DNA of 64,000 nucleotides from Clostridium pasteurianum (GTDB lineage: Bacteria; Bacillota; Clostridia; Clostridiales; Clostridiaceae): contig NZ_MCGV01000001.1 in the NCBI RefSeq assembly GCF_001705235.1, forward strand, positions 2,046,001-2,110,000. Reading direction: 5' to 3'. The notes beneath the pieces were generated by a model. It worked only from the letters and a program-made list of their open reading frames with translations, searched no databases and was not told the DNA's origin. Below are positions 36,869 through 46,297 of the stretch, in pieces. Positions within the stretch are counted from its first letter, which is position 1. Each line of letters begins with the position of its first letter. A program made the position numbers and the translations under genes.

Positions 36869-37459
36869 ATGATTATTTTATTAACAATTATAGTTTCTTT
36901 TCTGTTTGGTTCTATTCCAACAGGATACTTAATTACAAAGAAATTGTGTGGAATCGATATAAGAACTAAGGGCAGTGGAAATATAGGCTCAACAAACGTA
37001 AAAAGAATTGTTGGGACTAAACTTGCAATTCTTACTCAGGCAGGAGACGTTATAAAGGGAATAATACCGATGATTTTAGGAATTTATTTATCAAAAACTA
37101 TAAAGCTACCTGTAACAACTGAAGTTTATCTTTCCATTATCCCAATAGCCTGTGTTTTGGGCCATGATTATACACCCTTTCTTGGCTTTAATGGTGGTAA
37201 AGGAGTAAATACAACACTCGGTGCCTACTTTTTAATTGCACCGCTTCCAGTTTTACTTGGAGTGCTAATTCATTTTATACTGCTCTTATTTACGAAAATT
37301 GTAGCTATAAGATCAATTGTACTAGGTATATCCATACCGTTAACATGCGCCATAATGAAGCTTCCCCTTCCAATAATAATTTCTGCTTCACTTGCCAGTA
37401 TACTATTGATATATAGGCATAAAGATAACATAAAAAACGAAATAACATTGATAAAGTAA
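36869..37459 (+). CDS. plsY: PlsY, acyl-phosphate:glycerol-3-phosphate acyltransferase
   Basis: The 196-residue membrane enzyme has the three PlsY motifs: GSIPTGYLITK with GSGNIGSTNV (motif 1), GHDYTPFLGFNGGKGV (motif 2) and the charged C-terminal loop before YRHKDN (motif 3 region). It adds an acyl group from acyl-phosphate to sn-1 of glycerol-3-phosphate, the first step of phospholipid synthesis. It follows the YhhN gene by 72 bases on the same strand, a lipid-metabolism pairing. Clostridia often carry more than one PlsY, and this may be an extra copy. Confidence 0.9.
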   Translation: MIILLTIIVSFLFGSIPTGYLITKKLCGIDIRTKGSGNIGSTNVKRIVGTKLAILTQAGDVIKGIIPMILGIYLSKTIKLPVTTEVYLSIIPIACVLGHDYTPFLGFNGGKGVNTTLGAYFLIAPLPVLLGVLIHFILLLFTKIVAIRSIVLGISIPLTCAIMKLPLPIIISASLASILLIYRHKDNIKNEITLIK

Positions 37460-37490
37460 TATCATTTTAATATTACAAATCAATGTTATT
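37442..37490 (+). terminator. Hairpin overlapping the plsY 3' end
   Basis: ATAACATTGAT pairs with ATCAATGTTAT, with an inner TAATAT/ATATTA stem. The left arm lies within the last plsY codons. Only a weak T-rich stretch follows, so termination efficiency is uncertain. Confidence 0.5.
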
Positions 37491-37518
37491 CCACTCTCTT
37501 TTAAATACAAAAACTATG

Positions 37519-38040
37519 TTATTTTATAATCTTAATAACTCCAGCCTTTCTTTCATGTTCCTTTGGTTCCTCTGCTGGATATCCGATTGATGCCATTCCC
37601 CAGACAATATGATTTTGAGGTATATCAAGGCTTGTTAATACCTCTCTTACTTCTTTCTCGTCACATATAGTTTTAAGTTGATTGATCCAGCATGACCCTA
37701 TGCCTAAAGAATGTGCCATTAAGAATATATTTTCTAATGCACATGCAGAATCAGCAAGTCCATTTGAATTTTCCTTATCATTAGATACTAGAATTAAAGT
37801 TGCTGGCTTATAAAAATTATAGCTTTCACCTTTTCCTATAGCTTTTCTAACTACCTTTGCAAGGAGTTCTATTTTCTCTTTGTTTTGAACAGCTGTGAAC
37901 TTCCATGTCTGTTTATTCATACCACTTGGAGCATATGCTGCTGCTTTTAAAATTAATTCTAATTCCTCATCTTTTATCTGATCTTCCTTAAATTTTCTAA
38001 CACTTCTTCTTGTTAAAATATTCTGTAAAATCTCATTCAT
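37519..38040 (-). CDS. Nitroreductase-family FMN oxidoreductase
   Basis: The 173-residue protein starts MNEILQNILTRRSVRKFKED, the standard FMN-binding Arg/Ser pattern of small nitroreductases. AAYAPSGMNKQTWKF and LGIGSCWINQL follow, and the C-terminal GYPAEEPKEHER closes the flavin site. Such enzymes reduce nitro compounds, quinones or flavins with NAD(P)H; the natural substrate is unknown. It is convergent with plsY and has its own upstream region. Confidence 0.88.
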   Translation of the reverse strand: MNEILQNILTRRSVRKFKEDQIKDEELELILKAAAYAPSGMNKQTWKFTAVQNKEKIELLAKVVRKAIGKGESYNFYKPATLILVSNDKENSNGLADSACALENIFLMAHSLGIGSCWINQLKTICDEKEVREVLTSLDIPQNHIVWGMASIGYPAEEPKEHERKAGVIKIIK

Positions 38041-38316
38041 AATAATCTTCTCCCTTCAATATATAATTACAATCTTATTATATATTTATATATGCAATCT
38101 AACCAGTAATTTATTAAAATATATTTTTATACTTTGAAATAAAAATATTTGTTTTAGGTATTCAAAATTTAATTTAATAATATGCCTAAAATATGCCTTT
38201 AAAAATTCAAACTTTATTGTAAAATAATATTATAGAGAAAACAGTTTAACTTAGATTTTCCAATAATTTTTCCCTATTAGTATAAAATGCTTGCTGTCTT
38301 ATGGGAGGGAATTACA

Positions 38317-38865
38317 ATGTTAAAAGTAACTAAATTAAATTTAGAAGAAGTACTTGTATTGGAATACGACATTAAAGAAGATAATAGATCAATTTTTCAT
38401 AGAACTTTTTCAAAAAAGCAATTAGAAGAAGCAGGGGTTAAAAGCAACTTTGTTGAAGAAATCTTATATAATATACCAAAAAAAGACACTGTATATGGAA
38501 TTCATTTTCAAAATCACCCTAAAGCTCAAGAAAAATTGCTATATTGTACAAAAGGACGTGAGTTAGACTTTGCAATTGATTTGCGCCACACCTCAAAAAC
38601 ATTTAAAAAGTGGGTTTGTGTAGAGCTTAATCCTGAAAGTGGGAAACAAATATATATACCAGCAGGTTTTGGTCATGCTTTTTTATCTTTAGAAGATGAT
38701 ACTCAACTAGCTATGAGAATTGATACCTATTTCGACCCAGCTTTATCAAAATCCATAAAATATAATGATCCAGAACTTAATATTAATTTCAGCGTTTCAA
38801 ATCCTATCCTTTCAGATAAAGATAAAAATGCCCCAAATTTAAAGGATTGTAATTGTAATTTGTAA
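38317..38865 (+). CDS. RmlC-like dTDP-4-dehydrorhamnose 3,5-epimerase family protein
   Basis: The 182-residue cupin (MLKVTKLNLEEVLVLEYDIK) keeps family landmarks. VYGIHFQNHP carries the catalytic-type His. GRELDFAIDLRHTSKTFKKW follows, then IYIPAGFGHAFLSLEDD. ATG 38317 with GGGAGGG upstream is preferred to 38287. Unlike normal rfbC it is not with rfbABD. The C-terminus ends in an unusual Cys/Asn-rich tail (DCNCNL). Sugar-nucleotide epimerisation is likely but the substrate is uncertain. Confidence 0.8.
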   Translation: MLKVTKLNLEEVLVLEYDIKEDNRSIFHRTFSKKQLEEAGVKSNFVEEILYNIPKKDTVYGIHFQNHPKAQEKLLYCTKGRELDFAIDLRHTSKTFKKWVCVELNPESGKQIYIPAGFGHAFLSLEDDTQLAMRIDTYFDPALSKSIKYNDPELNINFSVSNPILSDKDKNAPNLKDCNCNL

Positions 38866-39009
38866 GCACATAATCCGTGCACAAAATAATACTGAAAATG
38901 GTATACTAGAAATCGTTAAATCGTTAAGAAATTATTAGATGACATCAGCTAAATGTAGTAATAATCATAAAGAGTATGATGTCAATATACAAACTGGAGA
39001 TGAATTAAT

Positions 39010-39696
39010 GTGAAAAAGACAATTGGAATACTCGCAGGAATGGGACCCAGATCTACAGCTCCTTTTATAGACCTTGTTGTGGATGAATGTCAGAAACAGT
39101 ATGGAGCAAAAAATGATAATGATTTTCCTAAAATGATGATATATTCACTCCCAACACCTTTTTATGTTGATAGGCCAATAAATCATAAAGCAATGAAGGA
39201 AACTATAATAGAAGGACTTCAAAAGCTTGAAAAAGCGGGCGTAGATTTTATAGCAATGCCCTGCAATTTTGCGCATATTTATTTTGAAGAACTGCAAAAA
39301 TCAATTAATATACCACTCTTAAACATTGTAGAAGAAACAGTAAAAAAGCTTCCTAAAAGCAGTAGAAAAATAACCCTGTTCGCAACAAATTCTACATATG
39401 AATTTGGAATTTATCAAAATGGAATAAAAAAATATGGACATGAATTTGCGTTTAAAAACAAATGGCAGGTCACATTAAATAACTTAATCAAAAATATAAA
39501 AATAAACAAGGACGATGAAAAAAACGTTGAGACTTTAAAGGCTCTAATTAATGAAGTAAAAGAAGAAGATATTGAAAATATTATAATAGGCTGTACAGAC
39601 ATAAATCCTGTTTTAAAAAAGCTTTCGCCAGAAATTAATATTATAGATTCTTCAAAATGCCTGGCAGAGGCTGTTATAAAAAAGTATTTAAAATAA
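39010..39696 (+). CDS. Aspartate/glutamate racemase-family protein
   Basis: The 228-residue protein has the two catalytic cysteines of cofactor-independent racemases, Cys85 in AMPCNFAH and Cys195 in IIGCTDIN, and the opening GILAGMGPRST. A GTG start at 39010 with GGAGATG upstream is used. It probably makes D-aspartate or D-glutamate. The PhzF-like gene follows by 31 bases, so an amino-acid-modifying operon is likely. Confidence 0.88.
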   Translation: MKKTIGILAGMGPRSTAPFIDLVVDECQKQYGAKNDNDFPKMMIYSLPTPFYVDRPINHKAMKETIIEGLQKLEKAGVDFIAMPCNFAHIYFEELQKSINIPLLNIVEETVKKLPKSSRKITLFATNSTYEFGIYQNGIKKYGHEFAFKNKWQVTLNNLIKNIKINKDDEKNVETLKALINEVKEEDIENIIIGCTDINPVLKKLSPEINIIDSSKCLAEAVIKKYLK

Positions 39697-39727
39697 TAAT
39701 TCTATATGAAAGGACAGAGAAAATCTT

Positions 39728-40597
39728 ATGAAATTAAAAGTTTATACCGTAAATGCTTTTGCAAAATCCCCTAACGGCGGCAACCCTGCCGGAGTAGTTA
39801 TGAATGCTGATACTTTATCTGAAAACGACATGAAAAAAATATCTAAAATTATTGGCTTCAGTGAAACTGCTTTTGTAATGAAATCAAATTGTGCAGATTT
39901 TAAAGTAAGATTTTTCACTCCAAATAGTGAGGTTGATCTTTGTGGACATGCTACTATTGGAACTTACCACACTCTATTAAGTGAAGGCTATATAAAACCC
40001 GGCAATTATTCTCAAGAAACTAAAGCAGGAATACTGAATATTAGTATAAATAAGGATACTTTAATAATGATGAATCAAACAATTCCCAACTTTTATCATA
40101 TTATTCCAAAAGAAGAAATAGCAGACTCCTTAAACTTAACTCTAAATGAAATAGAAGAGACTCTGCCTGTTCAAATAGTTTCAACAGGTCTAAAGGATAT
40201 ATTGGTTCCAATAAAAAATATGAAAATACTAGATTCCATGAAACCAAATTTCAAAAAAATTGAGCAGATAAGCCGCAAATATAACGTAATTGGTTATCAC
40301 GCTTTTACTCTTGAAACTCTCTATGGATCAAATGCTCATTGTAGAAACTTCGCTCCATTATATGACATACCAGAAGAATCGGCTACTGGCACTTCCAGTG
40401 GAGCTCTTGGATGTTACCTATATAAATACGGAAAAATAAGTTTAAACCAATGCCAAAATATTATTTTTGAGCAAGGTTATTCTATGAAGAAGCCATCGGA
40501 AATAATTGCTTTGTTAAATATTAAAAATAATAAAATTGTTGAAGTAAAAGTTGGCGGTAAGGCATTAAACTTGGCTTCAAGAGATCTTGAGATATAA
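39728..40597 (+). CDS. PhzF-family isomerase/epimerase-like protein
   Basis: The 289-residue protein has the diaminopimelate-epimerase-like double fold of PhzF. VNAFAKSPNGGNPAGVVM is the opening motif, and the catalytic Glu46 lies in FSETAFV. VDLCGHATIGTYH and ESATGTSSGALGCYL are the substrate loops. Real phenazine synthesis is unlikely without other phz genes; PhzF homologues act as isomerases on varied metabolites. It is linked with the Asp/Glu racemase upstream. Confidence 0.9.
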   Translation: MKLKVYTVNAFAKSPNGGNPAGVVMNADTLSENDMKKISKIIGFSETAFVMKSNCADFKVRFFTPNSEVDLCGHATIGTYHTLLSEGYIKPGNYSQETKAGILNISINKDTLIMMNQTIPNFYHIIPKEEIADSLNLTLNEIEETLPVQIVSTGLKDILVPIKNMKILDSMKPNFKKIEQISRKYNVIGYHAFTLETLYGSNAHCRNFAPLYDIPEESATGTSSGALGCYLYKYGKISLNQCQNIIFEQGYSMKKPSEIIALLNIKNNKIVEVKVGGKALNLASRDLEI

Positions 40598-40602
40598 ATA
40601 CT

Positions 40603-40651
40603 GCAAAGTAATAGTATTTTGAAATATTGAATAAAAATACTATTACTTCGC
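40603..40651. terminator. Bidirectional terminator between phzF-like and cheR
   Basis: GCAAAGTAATAGTATTTT pairs with AAAATACTATTACTTCGC (one mismatch) around a short AT loop. It ends the rightward racemase-phzF unit and the leftward chemosensory operon. Confidence 0.8.
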
Positions 40652-40671
40652 TTAAAATAAAAATCTTGTAT

Positions 40672-41487
40672 CTACTCTTTTCTATATACAGCTGGCTTAA
40701 CATATCTATATCTACTTTCATCCCTGTTAATTGTTTCTGAATGCCCTATAAAAAGATATCCTCCTGGCTCCGTTAAATCATAAAATTTATTTATTAACTT
40801 AGTCCTAGTTTCATTATTAAAATAAATCATTGCATTTCTGCAAAATATCACATGAAATTTCTTTTTAAAGGGAAATTTTCTATTCATAAGATTTAGCCTT
40901 CTATATATAACTTCATTTTTAATCTTATCCTTAACTTCATAATTCTTATCTTGAATTTTTTTAAGATAATTCATTTTCCAGATACATGGCAAATCTTTCA
41001 CATTATCCTCGTTATAAATTCCTTTCTTTGCAATATTAAGAACCTTTGTTGATAAGTCTGTTGCTAGCACTTTTGTATCCCAATTTGCTTTTTCATCAGA
41101 AAAAAATTCATCTAATATCATAGCAATAGTATATGCTTCCTCCCCAGAAGAGCACGCAGCACACCAAATACGCAAATCCCTGTTTGTTACCTTTTTCTTT
41201 AAGTACGGAAGTACCTCATTTTTAAAATAATAAAAGTGATCAGATTCTCTCATAAAAAATGTATGATTAGTAGTAACGACATTAATAAATCTAGATAATT
41301 TACTTCCACTTTTATCACTAATAACTTTGTTGTAATATTCTGTAAAGTTATTACACTTTTCTTCGTATAAAACCTTTTCAAGCTTATTACCTAATATTTC
41401 CTTCTTTTCTTCCTTTATAAATATACCAAAATTCTGATTTATAAAACTAGACAGCTTTTTAAATTCATCTTCTGTCATATGAATCAT
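40672..41487 (-). CDS. cheR: CheR, chemoreceptor glutamate methyltransferase
   Basis: The 271-residue protein has the CheR N-terminal helical domain (residues 1-75) and a SAM-dependent methyltransferase domain with IWCAACSSGEEAYTIAMIL as the SAM loop. VLATDLSTKVLNIAKKGIY and IFCRNAMIYF follow. It methylates Glu side chains of receptors. It is last in the che operon, 107 bases after the receptor gene; the ribosome site is GGTAGGAG. Confidence 0.93.
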   Translation of the reverse strand: MIHMTEDEFKKLSSFINQNFGIFIKEEKKEILGNKLEKVLYEEKCNNFTEYYNKVISDKSGSKLSRFINVVTTNHTFFMRESDHFYYFKNEVLPYLKKKVTNRDLRIWCAACSSGEEAYTIAMILDEFFSDEKANWDTKVLATDLSTKVLNIAKKGIYNEDNVKDLPCIWKMNYLKKIQDKNYEVKDKIKNEVIYRRLNLMNRKFPFKKKFHVIFCRNAMIYFNNETRTKLINKFYDLTEPGGYLFIGHSETINRDESRYRYVKPAVYRKE

Positions 41488-41594
41488 AAAATCTCCTACC
41501 TTTATTGTAATTTTATCAATTCAAATTCTAAGTTAAACATGTATAATGAACATTTTAAGACTATATATAGTTTAAATTACGTATGATAATCCAC

Positions 41595-43301
41595 TTAGTA
41601 TTTTCCAAATTCATTATCACTTAAATCTATTTTCTCTACATTCTTAAACGCTGTATCTTTCCTTAAAGCTTCTTTATTTTTACTCATTGATTTTAGCATA
41701 CTTAAAACTTCTGGATTGATTTCATTATTATACGGCCCTGAATATTCATTTATTTTCTTTAACTTAAATTTTGAAACCTGTTCCTGTAGAAGTTTTGCCT
41801 GTCCTGCAAGTTCCTCACTTGCTGTTGCACTTTCTTCCGATGTAGCTGAATTTTCCTGAACAACTTGTGATACCTGAATTACTCCTTGATTTATTTGTTC
41901 AAGGGCTGAAGCTTGCTCTGTTGATGCTGTAGATATTTGTTTAATAATATCTGATACTTTTCCAATTCCCCCTACAATATCATCCAATGCAGTTGCAGTT
42001 TCATTTGCAATTTTAGTACCCTGTTCTACCTTTTTAATAGAATTTTCTATCATCTCTGTTGTCTCCTTAGCTGCATTTGCAGATCTTGCAGCTAAATTTC
42101 TTACTTCTTCTGCAACTACCGCAAAACCTTTACCATGCTGACCAGCTCTTGCTGCCTCTACTGCTGCATTAAGGGCAAGAATATTAGTTTGAAAAGCAAT
42201 ATCATCTATAACCTTTATTATTTTGGATATGTTTTCTGAAGACGTATTTATTTCTTCCATACTTACAAGCATTTGCTTCATTTGCTCGTTTCCATTCTCC
42301 GCATTTTCCTTGACATTAGAAGATAACTCATCAGCCCTCTTAGCATTATCTGCATTAAGATTAGTTTGAGATGACACTTCTTCAATTGACGAGGTTAGTT
42401 CTTCTACCGAGCTCGCCTGCTCTGCCGCCCCCTGTGAAAGTGCTATACTTGAATCCGATATCTGTTTAGAGCCTATTGCCACTTGATTTGATGAAGCATT
42501 AATACTATTAAGAACATCATTAAGCTTCTCAGACATCCTTTTAAACGCCTGTGCCAAAATTCCAATTTCATCTTTAGAATCTAAACTTATATTTATATTG
42601 AGATCCCCTTCTGATATTGCATTTGCATCTTTTATAAGTTTCTTTATAGGAACACTTATAGAGCGTGAAATAACTATTCCTAGTATTATCCCCAATGCTG
42701 CACCTATAAAAATAAATACAATAATCATTTTTTTGCCATAACTTGCAGTTTCATCATTACTTTCGGAATTGATTTTAGCATGTTCCTTTTTTAAATTTGA
42801 TATATTGTTTAATGCCACTTGAACATCATTTTGCTTAGCTGTAAGCTTTGAACTTGCAAGATTAATTGCCTCTTGATTGTTTCCCCTTTCTGCCAGCTCA
42901 AATGCCTGCTTTAGCCCTTCCATATACTCTTTTTTACTGCTTTTAAGTTTATCTGCATCTCTTTTCCCCTCATCTGTTGATAACGTTTTTGAAAATTCGT
43001 CAAGTTTTGCATCAAATTCATCACTATAGCTATTTATATTATCTTCATACTGTTTTATATCCTCTTGCTTGCTTGACATAAGCACATCCCTCAATCTAGC
43101 TCTAATAGAACCAAAATCATATGTTATCGTAACAAGCTTATTTAGTGGCTCAACATTATTTTCATACATCAGAGTATCATTTGTGTTTATTGTGTTTATT
43201 TGTACTAATCCAACAATTCCTATTACCCCAGCAATTAAAATCATAATTATAAAACTTATCGAAAGTTTAACACCTATTTTTAAGTTCTTAAAGATATTCA
43301 T
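41595..43301 (-). CDS. Membrane methyl-accepting chemotaxis protein with four-helix-bundle sensor
   Basis: The 568-residue receptor has TM1 at about 12-33 and a four-helix-bundle periplasmic domain at about 35-185. TM2 lies at about 190-212 ([20 protein letters not shown]) and HAMP at about 212-265. A long signalling domain carries the tip [20 protein letters not shown]. The C-terminus ends [10 protein letters not shown] with no NWETF-type CheR tether. It is the only receptor in the operon, so it probably sets this pathway's input together with soluble receptors elsewhere. Confidence 0.92.
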   Translation of the reverse strand: MNIFKNLKIGVKLSISFIIMILIAGVIGIVGLVQINTINTNDTLMYENNVEPLNKLVTITYDFGSIRARLRDVLMSSKQEDIKQYEDNINSYSDEFDAKLDEFSKTLSTDEGKRDADKLKSSKKEYMEGLKQAFELAERGNNQEAINLASSKLTAKQNDVQVALNNISNLKKEHAKINSESNDETASYGKKMIIVFIFIGAALGIILGIVISRSISVPIKKLIKDANAISEGDLNINISLDSKDEIGILAQAFKRMSEKLNDVLNSINASSNQVAIGSKQISDSSIALSQGAAEQASSVEELTSSIEEVSSQTNLNADNAKRADELSSNVKENAENGNEQMKQMLVSMEEINTSSENISKIIKVIDDIAFQTNILALNAAVEAARAGQHGKGFAVVAEEVRNLAARSANAAKETTEMIENSIKKVEQGTKIANETATALDDIVGGIGKVSDIIKQISTASTEQASALEQINQGVIQVSQVVQENSATSEESATASEELAGQAKLLQEQVSKFKLKKINEYSGPYNNEINPEVLSMLKSMSKNKEALRKDTAFKNVEKIDLSDNEFGKY

Positions 43302-43316
43302 AAATTCTTCCCCCTT

Positions 43317-43799
43317 TTATATATCTTGCAAATTTTTTACATCATCATATTTAAGTAATTTATTACAATCTAATATAAGTTTTATACCACTATTTGTTTT
43401 TCCTATAGCCCTTATGTACTCGTTATTATACCTACTTATTTCAGGAGGACTTACTATTTCAGAATCTGGTATATTTACTACCTCAGATACACCATCTACA
43501 ATAAGACCTACAAAAACATCTTCTAATTCGATAATTATAATGCATGTCCTATCATTATATTTTTTCTCCTTTTTCTTAAATCTCAGCCTTACATCCATTA
43601 CAGGTATAATCTTTCCCCTTAGGTTTATTATCCCCTTTATATACTCCGGCAGCTCCGGTATTTTACTTATATCCTGTATTACAATTATTTCTATAACATG
43701 TTTTATTTCTATACCATAAAACTCATTTTCTATTGTGAAGGTTAGAAATTTATCTTTTTGTGTATCTTCTTCTATTAACTCCTCTTCAGCCATTTTCAA
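43317..43799 (-). CDS. cheW: CheW coupling protein
   Basis: The 160-residue CheW has an acidic N-terminal extension of about 15 residues. The CheW fold follows: FLTFTIENEFYGIEIKHVIE, then PEYIKGIINLRGKIIPVMDV, the CheW hallmark, and VSEVVNIPDSEI. It links receptors to CheA. It is 15 bases upstream of the receptor gene and 9 bases downstream of cheA. Confidence 0.93.
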   Translation of the reverse strand: MKMAEEELIEEDTQKDKFLTFTIENEFYGIEIKHVIEIIVIQDISKIPELPEYIKGIINLRGKIIPVMDVRLRFKKKEKKYNDRTCIIIIELEDVFVGLIVDGVSEVVNIPDSEIVSPPEISRYNNEYIRAIGKTNSGIKLILDCNKLLKYDDVKNLQDI

Positions 43800-43808
43800 T
43801 CTCCCTTC

Positions 43809-45812
43809 TCATGTTTTATTTACAATCAATCCAGCAACATCTATTATTAAACTAATACCTCCATTTCCTAAAAGCGTGCATCCAGATATCCCCTCTATCT
43901 TTCTCATATTTTTAATGTAATTAGGCAGTGCTTTTATAACAACTTGCTGCTCTCCTATCAATTCATCTACAAATAAACATGCTACTTTATCATCCTGTTC
44001 CACAACAACAATTATTCCGTCATATAAATTTTTCACATTAGTTTTAATATTGTATACCTCATGAATTCTAAAAATTGTATAACACTTTTTTCTTATCATT
44101 ACCATCTCATTACCATTTAAGTCCCTTATTATATCCTCTTTTTTAGGCCTAAATGACTGTTTTATGTTATTCATTGGTATAGTATAATATGATTCTCCCA
44201 CTTTTACATTCATACCATTTATAATTGCTAAAGTAAGGGGTATCTTTAAAGTGAATATTGTTCCTTTTCCCTCTTCACTGCTAACATACGCATATCCACC
44301 TATTTCAGCAATATTTTTTGAAACTACATCCATACCAACCCCCCTACCACTAAATTCTGTTACATTATCATTTGTAGAAAAACCAGGCAAAAATATTAAA
44401 TTGTAAATTTCATCATCAGTCATTTCTTCTTCAGATTTAGTTAATACTCCATTCTCTATTGCCTTTTGTAATATTTTTTCTCTATTTAACCCTGCTCCAT
44501 CATCTGAAACTGTAATAATAACATAATTGCCTAAATTCTTTGCTTCTATTGTAATTGTGCCCTCTACGTCCTTTCCTGATTTTATTCTGTCTTCCCTCAT
44601 TTCTACACCATGATCTACACAATTACGCACAAGATGCATTAAAGGATCTGATATATGCTCTATAACATTTTTATCAACTTCAGTATCCTCACCAATGAGT
44701 TTTAAATTAACGTCCTTATTAAGTTTCTTTTTCATATCTCTAACAATTCGATTCATTTTTTTAAGAGTAGGTGCAAGTGATACCATTCTTATAGACATTA
44801 CAATATCCTGAAGTTCACTTGTTATCTTATGCAGCTGGCGTGCAGATTTTTTGAAGTTATCCAGTTCCATCCCATATAAATCGGGATTTTGAATAACCAT
44901 AGCTTCGGCAATAACCATTTCACCAACTAAATCCATAAGTTTGTCTACTTTTTTTATATCAACACTTATTATTTCTTGAACGTTCCCACTATGAGTTTTT
45001 GAAGAGCTTTTCTTTTCAGATACTTCAGTCTTTTTTATTAAAGGCTTGTCTATTAAATCTTTATCTTCTTTATTTAAATCTTTAAGTTCACTGTCATTCT
45101 CTAACTTAGTTAATTGGAACTTCTTTAGCATTACAGTTTTATTTAAAATTTCATTTACTTCTTCATAGCATTTATCTGTTTTAAAAGAAATCTGAAATCC
45201 CTTTTCCCTTATTATTTCAGATGTATCATCATCTTCAATAATATTTTCCGGTAAGTAATGTACATTCTCTGTAAGTTCTTCGATATCGTTTACAACAGTA
45301 TAAGCTCTTAAATTCTCCATTCCATCATCATCAAAGAAAATTACTGCTTTATATGTACTATCACTATTATCATTACAATTTTTATCTTTTTCTCCTAAAA
45401 CCTCCGTTGGATTATTTTTTAATTTACTTAAAAATTCTTCATTTTGCTTTATAAGTTCACTGCTATTTCCATCAACCTCATCACTATTTTTTATTTTTTC
45501 AAGCTCAACCTTTATAAAATCTATACTTTCGAACAATAAATCTGCCAAAGCTGAATAATCCACTTTTTCTGGAGTACACTCCCTAAAAAAATAGAAAATA
45601 TCCTCCATAGAATGCGCAAGAGTTGAAATATCGTTGAAAAGCATCATAGCTGAAGAACCTTTAATTGTATGCATTATACGAAAAATTTCATTGATAACTT
45701 CATCTGGATATCCATTTTCATTATCTAAGATTAATGCTTCAAGCTGATCTATAAATTGAGATGTTTCGAATATATATGCATCAAGTATAGGTTCATTTGA
45801 AGATTCTGACAT
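43809..45812 (-). CDS. cheA: CheA chemotaxis histidine kinase
   Basis: The 667-residue kinase has an Hpt domain with the phosphorylated His in IMHTIKGSS near residue 48. A variable P2-like region follows, then a P3 dimerisation helix pair (VDKLMDLVGEMVIAEAMV). The P4 ATPase has HLVRNCVDHGVE, DDGAGLNREK and GRGVGMDVV. P5 is the CheW-like domain. ATG 45812 with GGTGGTGAG upstream is preferred to the ATG at 45827. All catalytic boxes are present. It phosphorylates the CheY (45838) and CheB (46298) encoded just upstream. Confidence 0.93.
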   Translation of the reverse strand: MSESSNEPILDAYIFETSQFIDQLEALILDNENGYPDEVINEIFRIMHTIKGSSAMMLFNDISTLAHSMEDIFYFFRECTPEKVDYSALADLLFESIDFIKVELEKIKNSDEVDGNSSELIKQNEEFLSKLKNNPTEVLGEKDKNCNDNSDSTYKAVIFFDDDGMENLRAYTVVNDIEELTENVHYLPENIIEDDDTSEIIREKGFQISFKTDKCYEEVNEILNKTVMLKKFQLTKLENDSELKDLNKEDKDLIDKPLIKKTEVSEKKSSSKTHSGNVQEIISVDIKKVDKLMDLVGEMVIAEAMVIQNPDLYGMELDNFKKSARQLHKITSELQDIVMSIRMVSLAPTLKKMNRIVRDMKKKLNKDVNLKLIGEDTEVDKNVIEHISDPLMHLVRNCVDHGVEMREDRIKSGKDVEGTITIEAKNLGNYVIITVSDDGAGLNREKILQKAIENGVLTKSEEEMTDDEIYNLIFLPGFSTNDNVTEFSGRGVGMDVVSKNIAEIGGYAYVSSEEGKGTIFTLKIPLTLAIINGMNVKVGESYYTIPMNNIKQSFRPKKEDIIRDLNGNEMVMIRKKCYTIFRIHEVYNIKTNVKNLYDGIIVVVEQDDKVACLFVDELIGEQQVVIKALPNYIKNMRKIEGISGCTLLGNGGISLIIDVAGLIVNKT

Positions 45813-45837
45813 TATCTCACCACCCATTAACCTTATA

Positions 45838-46200
45838 TCATAATGACAATACTTTATTTAATGTTTCTACCAATTTAGCTTCATCAAACGGTTTTACAAT
45901 AAATGATTTTGCTCCATTTAATACTGCTCGCTTAACAGTTTTCCCTTGTCCCATTGCTGTAATCATCACAACTTTAGCTTTTGAATCATATTCTTTAATT
46001 AACTTTAATGATTGTATACCATCTAGCTTGGGCATTGTAACGTCCATAGTTACTATATCTGGACTAAGTTCCTTGTATTTAATTACTCCTATCTCACCAT
46101 TCTCAGCCTCTCCAACAACTTCAAACCCATTTTTTACAAGCATAGATTTCATAGATAAACGCATAAATGCTGCATCATCTACAATAAGAACTCTTGCCAT
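45838..46200 (-). CDS. cheY: CheY response regulator
   Basis: The 120-residue single-domain receiver has Asp8-Asp9, phospho-acceptor Asp53 (VTMDVTMPKLDG), the Thr in VMITAM and Lys in IVKPFD. AAAAGGGG precedes ATG 46200, which is preferred to a GTG three codons upstream. It is the diffusible output of the pathway. With no flagellar gene adjacent, the target could be the flagellar switch encoded elsewhere or another process. Confidence 0.92.
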   Translation of the reverse strand: MARVLIVDDAAFMRLSMKSMLVKNGFEVVGEAENGEIGVIKYKELSPDIVTMDVTMPKLDGIQSLKLIKEYDSKAKVVMITAMGQGKTVKRAVLNGAKSFIVKPFDEAKLVETLNKVLSL

Positions 46201-46297
46201 ATTGACCACCCCTTTTTATTTTTTTATAACTTTTTATTTTTAAAATTGCTTACTTAACACTAATTTATTAACTTCCATATTTGCATTTTCAAAACGT

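Noticed and set aside
38152-38191. Operator or riboswitch upstream of the RmlC-like gene
   Set aside because: TTTTAGGTAT and ATGCCTAAAA form an imperfect dyad, but it is AT-rich with no match to a riboswitch core or known operator. The nitroreductase gene lies upstream in the opposite direction, so it may simply be chance.
45797-46243. Plus-strand ORF of 148 residues over cheY
   Set aside because: It is antisense to an unmistakable CheY with no start signals; the same reasoning applies to the other long opposite-strand frames over che, hyp and ABC genes.
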